NCBI GenBank assembly: GCA_002280475.1
Contig: NCEB01000015.1
Location: 1-36,331 of the forward strand
Reading direction: 5' to 3'
Source: Brevundimonas subvibrioides
GTDB lineage: Bacteria > Pseudomonadota > Alphaproteobacteria > Caulobacterales > Caulobacteraceae
Length of the DNA: 36,331 nt
Part shown: positions 33,219 through 36,331 of the stretch, one piece after another
How the letters are laid out: every line of letters begins with the position of its first letter
How positions within the stretch are numbered: position 1 is the stretch's first letter
Position numbers and translations under genes: made by a program
Notes under the pieces: model-generated
The model's input: only the letters and a program-made list of their open reading frames with translations
Databases searched by the model: none
What the model was told of the DNA's origin: nothing

Positions 33219-33242
33219 TCCCGGATCAAGTCCGGGATGACG
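33219..33242. repeat. Single arm of a REP-type repeat
   Basis: TCCCGGA-TCAAG-TCCGGGA (33219-33237) followed by TGACG resembles one right arm of the gcv repeats but with a CCCGG core, so it is a solo arm of a sister variant. It lies between the convergent DUF6789 gene and atpF, 5 nt after the stop codon. It could act as a bidirectional stem for transcript ends; no U-tract is present. Confidence 0.6.
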
Positions 33243-33254
33243 AGGGGCGCGCCG

Positions 33255-33770
33255 CTAGTTCAGGCGCGTTCCGATCTGGGCGATGGCGTCGTCGAGCAGA
33301 GGGTCCGACTTGGCCCCGGCGATGCGGGCGGCCAGGATCGTCTCAGCCGCGCGGGCGGCGACGTCGGCGGCGGCGGCCTTCACCTCGGCTGTGGCCTGGG
33401 CTTCGGCCGAGGCGATGCGGCGCTCGGCCATGGCCTGACGACGGGTCAGGGCTTCTTCCAGGCGGACCTTGGCGTCGGCTTCCATGAGGCGGGCGTCGGC
33501 CTCAGCGGCGGCGAGCATCGCCTTGGCCTGGGCGTCGGCCTCGGCCTTCTCGGCGCGGATCTGGGCCAGCAGGGCCTCGGCCTCGGCGCGCAGGCGGGCG
33601 GCCTCGTCCAGTTCGGCCTGGATCTTGTTCGCCTTGGCGTCGAGTTGGCCCGCGACCAGCCTGGGCACGCCGGCGGCGATCAGGATGGCGAAGAACAGCA
33701 CCAGGCCGATGCCGACCCAGAGCTCAGGGTTGGAGACGTTCCAGAAATAGGCTTCGAAGACATGGGGCAT
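33255..33770 (-). CDS. atpF: ATP synthase F0 subunit b
   Basis: A 171-residue b subunit of the F0 stator. One N-terminal membrane helix (about 15-38, [22 protein letters not shown]) is followed by a long Ala/Glu/Arg-rich coiled coil (about 45-150) that reaches F1. It begins on the last base of the atpF' stop codon (TGATG), so translation is coupled. Alphaproteobacteria encode two different b-type subunits; this one, without a long N-terminal extension, is the b and the preceding gene is b'. Last gene of the F0 operon. F1 genes are elsewhere, as usual in this class. Confidence 0.93.
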   Translation of the reverse strand: MPHVFEAYFWNVSNPELWVGIGLVLFFAILIAAGVPRLVAGQLDAKANKIQAELDEAARLRAEAEALLAQIRAEKAEADAQAKAMLAAAEADARLMEADAKVRLEEALTRRQAMAERRIASAEAQATAEVKAAAADVAARAAETILAARIAGAKSDPLLDDAIAQIGTRLN

Positions 33771-34321
33771 CAGACGGCTCCCTTCACAGCGGCGGCGGCC
33801 TCGGCGGCGGTCGCGGGCTTGCCGGTCAGGCGCTGGACGATGGCCTGGGCCGTGTCGGCGGCGATGGTGGAGACGTTTGTCATGGCGGCGTCGCGGGTCA
33901 CGGCGATCTGGGCCTCGGCGGCCTCGATGCGGGCGTTGACCTCGGCCTCTTCGGCCTGACGACGGGCCTCGGCCTCGGCGGCGACGCGGGCCTTGGCCTC
34001 GGCGGCCATGCGGCGGCTGTCGGCGCGGGCCTGTTCGACCTCGGCCTTGGCGGCGGCGGCCTGGGTGGCGGCCTCGGCCTGGACCGATCTGGCGGTGGCG
34101 ACGGCGGTGGAAATGGTGGTGGCGCGCTCGTCCATCACCCGGCGCAGACGCGGGGCGAAGACCTTGGCGATCAGCAGATAGAGGACGAAGAACAGGAACA
34201 GCAGATAGACGATCTGACCGGCCCAGACCGAGGTGTCGAACTGGGGCAGGCCGCCGGATTCGGCTTCGGTCGTCGTGGCGTAGGTTCCGCCGGTTGCGTC
34301 TGATTTTTCAGGGGCGGCCAT
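33770..34321 (-). CDS. atpF': ATP synthase F0 subunit b'
   Basis: A 183-residue b' subunit. Polar N-terminal segment (1-28, Ser/Thr/Glu-rich), then [31 protein letters not shown] with one membrane helix (about 35-55), then [13 protein letters not shown] and a very Ala/Glu-rich coiled coil. The FDTSVWxxQI pattern is typical of alphaproteobacterial b' subunits. I chose the ATG at 34321; an in-frame TTG at 34348 lies closer to the hairpin. Together with atpF it builds the heterodimeric outer stalk. A strong hairpin at 34352-34381 separates it from atpE. Confidence 0.92.
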   Translation of the reverse strand: MAAPEKSDATGGTYATTTEAESGGLPQFDTSVWAGQIVYLLFLFFVLYLLIAKVFAPRLRRVMDERATTISTAVATARSVQAEAATQAAAAKAEVEQARADSRRMAAEAKARVAAEAEARRQAEEAEVNARIEAAEAQIAVTRDAAMTNVSTIAADTAQAIVQRLTGKPATAAEAAAAVKGAV

Positions 34322-34351
34322 GGTGTCCGTCTGCGTCGAGATAAGCAAAGA

Positions 34352-34381
34352 GGCGGTGTCCCCGCTCAGGGGAACACCGCC
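34352..34381 (-). terminator. Hairpin between atpE and atpF' (attenuator or stabiliser)
   Basis: On the minus strand GGCGGTGT, a bulged T, and CCCC pair with GGGG and ACACCGCC around the loop TGAGC, giving a 12-bp stem. It lies 19 nt after the atpE stop. The following TCTTTGCTTATC is only moderately T-rich. It could partly terminate transcription or protect the upstream atpI-atpB-atpE mRNA from 3' decay, raising c-subunit output relative to b and b'. Confidence 0.55.
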
Positions 34382-34400
34382 ACTGGAAACGCCGTCGAAA

Positions 34401-34625
34401 TCAGGCGTTGAGGATCAGGATGCCCAGCACGAAGGCCAGGATGCCCAGGGCTTCGGCCAGGGCGGCGCCCACGAACAGGTTGCCGACCTGGCTGCCGGCG
34501 GCCGACGGGTTGCGCAGCGCCCCGTTCAGGAAGTTGGCGAAGATGTTGCCCACGCCGATGGCGGAGCCGATCATGCCGAGGGTGGCCAGGCCAGCGCCGA
34601 TGTATTTTGCGGCTTCAGCTTCCAT
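34401..34625 (-). CDS. atpE: ATP synthase F0 subunit c
   Basis: A 74-residue proteolipid forming the rotating c-ring. Two membrane helices (about 8-30 and 47-72) flank the polar loop ALRNPSAAG with the conserved R38-N39-P40. The ion-carrying carboxylate is E58 in [16 protein letters not shown] do not see a clear set of the extra polar ligands typical of Na+ rings, so proton coupling is likely. AGGA 10 nt before the ATG. It is followed by a stable hairpin and then the b' gene. Many more copies of c than of b are needed per enzyme. Confidence 0.97.
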   Translation of the reverse strand: MEAEAAKYIGAGLATLGMIGSAIGVGNIFANFLNGALRNPSAAGSQVGNLFVGAALAEALGILAFVLGILILNA

Positions 34626-34683
34626 GAGAGTCTAATCCTAGTTTTGGGTTTGATGGGTTGGGGCGAAGGGACGGGGCGTGGCC

Positions 34684-35478
34684 TTAGTGGCCATGGCCCA
34701 GGTTGACCACATCGTTGAGATAGATGGTGGCCAGAACGGCGAAGACGAAGGCCTGGAGGAAGGCCACGAGGAACTCCAGCGCGGTCAGGGCGACGACCAT
34801 GGTCATCGACAGGGCCGCGATCGGCAGGGCCCAGAGGCCCAGGCCCTCGCCCGCGAAGGCCATGGCCCCCAGGCTGACGACGAAGCCGGCGAAGATCTTC
34901 AGCGCGACGTGGCCGCCCAGCATGTTGCCGAACAGACGAAGCGCCAGGGTGACCGGTCGCAACAGGAAGGACAGGAACTCGATCGCGCCGACGACCGGGC
35001 GCAGCACCAGGGGCGCGCTCGACGGCCAGAACAGCAGGAAGAAGCCCAGGCCGTGCTTCAGGATGCCGATGCCGATGACCAGCAGGATCGTCAGGACGGC
35101 GAAGGTGATCGTGACCGCCAGCTGCGAGGTGGCGGTGAAAGTCAGGAACATGCCCAGGATGTTCATGCCCAGGATCAGGGTGAACAGGGTGAAGACGAAG
35201 GGGAAATACTTGCGACCCTCGTGGCCGATGATCGAATCGGTGACGCCATCGATCATGGAGAACAGGGTCTCGCCCGCAGACTGAAGGCGGCCGGGGACGA
35301 CCTTGGCGCCCGAGGTGACGGCGGTCAGGAACAGCACGACCAGGGCGAAGGCGATGGTCATGGCGACGTGGGAGTTGGTCACGGCGATCTGCTGGACGCC
35401 GAGGAAGGGCACCGCCACCTCGCCGAACTCCAGACCCGGAATCGGGTGCACTTCGAACTGTTCGATCGGATCGGCCAA
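34684..35478 (-). CDS. atpB: ATP synthase F0 subunit a
   Basis: A 264-residue a subunit that provides the proton half-channels beside the c-ring. The essential arginine is R181 in LALRLFGNMLGGH. Other signatures: QFEVHPIPGL at the N-terminus, the IGHEGRKYFPFVFTLF block, and the C-terminal ALEFLVAFLQAFVFAVLATIYLND helix. Five to six membrane helices are visible. It starts 3 nt after the atpI stop, so it is co-transcribed with it. Length and motifs match alphaproteobacterial AtpB. Confidence 0.98.
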   Translation of the reverse strand: MADPIEQFEVHPIPGLEFGEVAVPFLGVQQIAVTNSHVAMTIAFALVVLFLTAVTSGAKVVPGRLQSAGETLFSMIDGVTDSIIGHEGRKYFPFVFTLFTLILGMNILGMFLTFTATSQLAVTITFAVLTILLVIGIGILKHGLGFFLLFWPSSAPLVLRPVVGAIEFLSFLLRPVTLALRLFGNMLGGHVALKIFAGFVVSLGAMAFAGEGLGLWALPIAALSMTMVVALTALEFLVAFLQAFVFAVLATIYLNDVVNLGHGH

Positions 35479-35481
35479 GGC

Positions 35482-35847
35482 CTATCGCTCCTCATCATCC
35501 ACGTCGTCGAAGGGAATGGACCGAGGTTCCACGCCGCTCGCCGCCGCCTGTGCCATCAGCCGCTGGGCCGTCTGCCACGCCATCCACAAAGACACGGCAA
35601 AGCCCACAAGGACCCCGCCGATCACCCCCCACGGCGCCGTTCCGGCGTAGTGGTCGATGCCGAACCCCACCGCGATCCCCAGAAAGACGCCGCCCAGCAA
35701 CTGGGCGACGACCTTGTACGCCTGGCCCGCGACGGCGCGACCGGCCGCATCGGATTGGGCTTCCGAGGTTGTCCGCGCCTCCAAGTCGGATGCGGAGCGA
35801 GTGAGGCGAGCGATCGCCTCTTCGCGCGATTCCGGGGGCAGGGACAT
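35482..35847 (-). CDS. atpI: AtpI/AtpZ-type F0 assembly protein
   Basis: A 121-residue small membrane protein at the head of the F0 operon. It has a polar, acidic N-terminus (1-40) and two hydrophobic helices (about 43-67 and 73-95; VAQLLGGVFLGIAVGFGIDHYAG, WGVIGGVLVGFAVSLWMAW), the AtpI pattern with the conserved GxxxG-rich GIAVGFGIDHY. AtpI assists c-ring assembly and Mg uptake in some bacteria. The ATG at 35847 and the position directly before atpB fix the assignment. The C-terminal tail is acidic (FDDVDDEER). Confidence 0.9.
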   Translation of the reverse strand: MSLPPESREEAIARLTRSASDLEARTTSEAQSDAAGRAVAGQAYKVVAQLLGGVFLGIAVGFGIDHYAGTAPWGVIGGVLVGFAVSLWMAWQTAQRLMAQAAASGVEPRSIPFDDVDDEER

Positions 35848-35923
35848 GGGTTCTTGCGCTCAAGCCCCGCCCGGCCACGCAAGGTTTTGCGGGCCCCGAC
35901 AGGGGTCTGAATTCGGCGCGGAA

Positions 35924-35950
35924 CCTATAGGGAGGGGGTCGGAAGGTCAA
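35924..35950 (-). promoter_or_regulatory. Candidate promoter of the atp F0 operon
   Basis: On the minus strand TTGACC (35945-35950) and TATAGG (35924-35929) are separated by 15 nt, about 77 nt before the atpI start. The spacing is shorter than ideal and the sequence between them is C-rich. It is the only credible -35/-10 pair between the preceding small gene and atpI. Confidence 0.35.
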
Positions 35951-35972
35951 GGAGCCGTGATCATGGCTCAAG

Positions 35973-36197
35973 TTATTGATCGGGCGAGGTTTCTGTCCAG
36001 CCTGCGACGATGTCGCCCGCCGCGATGCCCTGCGCCTGAGCCGCCCGACGCGCGGCGGCCCGGGCCCTTCGCGCCTCGAAGTGGTCGTAGCGTTCGCGCA
36101 ACTCGGCGCGCAGGGCCTCGATCTCGGCGGTCTGGCGCGCCGAAGGCGGGCGTTGGGGGCGCGGGGGGCGGGGGCGGGTGGAGCGGATGCGGGACAT
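35973..36197 (-). CDS. Small basic hypothetical protein
   Basis: A 74-residue protein. The first 20 residues are very Arg/Pro-rich (MSRIRSTRPRPPRPQRPPS), suggesting nucleic acid or membrane contact. Residues about 22-55 are an Arg/Glu/Ala-rich helix or coiled coil (IEALRAELRERYDHFEARRARAAARR). AAAGG lies 6 nt upstream of the ATG at 36197. It precedes the F0 operon on the same strand by 125 nt and is not obviously part of it. No family recognised; coding status is moderately likely. Confidence 0.5.
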   Translation of the reverse strand: MSRIRSTRPRPPRPQRPPSARQTAEIEALRAELRERYDHFEARRARAAARRAAQAQGIAAGDIVAGWTETSPDQ

Positions 36198-36235
36198 GGG
36201 TGCCTTTCGGGAGTTGGTGGGGGGCAAGGGCCTCT

Positions 36236-36255
36236 CCCTCCCCCTCGGGGGAGGG
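36236..36255. repeat. CCCTCCCCC hairpin repeat at right edge
   Basis: CCCTCCCCC (36236-36244), loop TC, and GGGGGAGGG (36247-36255) form a perfect 9-bp stem. It continues into GTGGTCGACGCGGAGCGGAGACC, a tail known to me from dispersed repeats in GC-rich alphaproteobacteria. It is related in core sequence to the 5951-6090 element (TCCCCCTCCCCC). It lies just upstream of the small basic gene. No gene is visible from 36256 to the end of the window. Confidence 0.6.
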
Positions 36256-36331
36256 TGGTCGACGCGGAGCGGAGACCGGGTGGGGACGGCTGGTGATGCA
36301 GACGCCGGCATCACTGTTGCCGCGCGGGGCC

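Noticed and set aside
34678..35910. A 410-codon open frame opposite atpB and atpI
   Set aside because: Gln/Asp/Gly-rich shadow of membrane proteins; both sense genes are unmistakable.

Overview
The window is a gene-dense, very GC-rich stretch of an alphaproteobacterial chromosome. The b/b' ATP synthase arrangement with F0 genes away from F1, the ErpA-type Fe-S protein, the split glycine decarboxylase and the general protein flavour all fit Caulobacterales. Brevundimonas is my best guess, from recognition rather than from any database comparison. There is no rRNA, phage, IS or CRISPR. Most genes are core housekeeping.

Layout. 1-4510: a DUF3297 protein, a secreted M28 peptidase, a small membrane protein behind a palindromic operator, tRNA-Leu(TAA), and a secreted DUF885 peptidase-like protein on the minus strand. 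4511-7492: pyruvate kinase, a long nested palindrome, an orphan D12-type adenine methylase and a small membrane protein. 7486-10724 (minus): rnhB-tag, an outer-membrane beta-barrel, and a Tat-lipoprotein ferritin-like protein. 10826-15757: ygfZ (minus), a GT9 glycosyltransferase, dihydroorotase, erpA (minus), dGTPase. 15835-19635: SPOR protein, nagZ, scpA, scpB and a small lipoprotein (cell wall, division and chromosome condensation). 19666-25103: ispH (minus), a secreted protein overlapping argS, an NYN-domain protein, an adenine deaminase. 25158-30200: a tandem glycine riboswitch followed by gcvT-gcvH-gcvPA-gcvPB. 30242-33213: an MntA/HepT toxin-antitoxin pair, a TetR/SDR divergent pair, a DUF6789 membrane protein. 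33255-35847 (minus): F0 operon atpI-atpB-atpE-atpF'-atpF. A small basic protein follows at the right edge.

The most distinctive signal is not a gene. Several families of palindromic elements of about 100-140 bp lie in the gaps. All three intercistronic gaps of the riboswitch-controlled gcv operon hold a copy of the same REPIN-like element (two inward-facing hairpin arms). A second family separates scpA from scpB, and a third separates pyk from the methylase. In all five cases the element ends 6-17 nt before the next start codon, so its end lies at or beside the ribosome binding site. Paired substitutions inside single arms keep each hairpin intact. A different hairpin separates atpE from atpF' and may help set the high c-subunit to b-subunit ratio.
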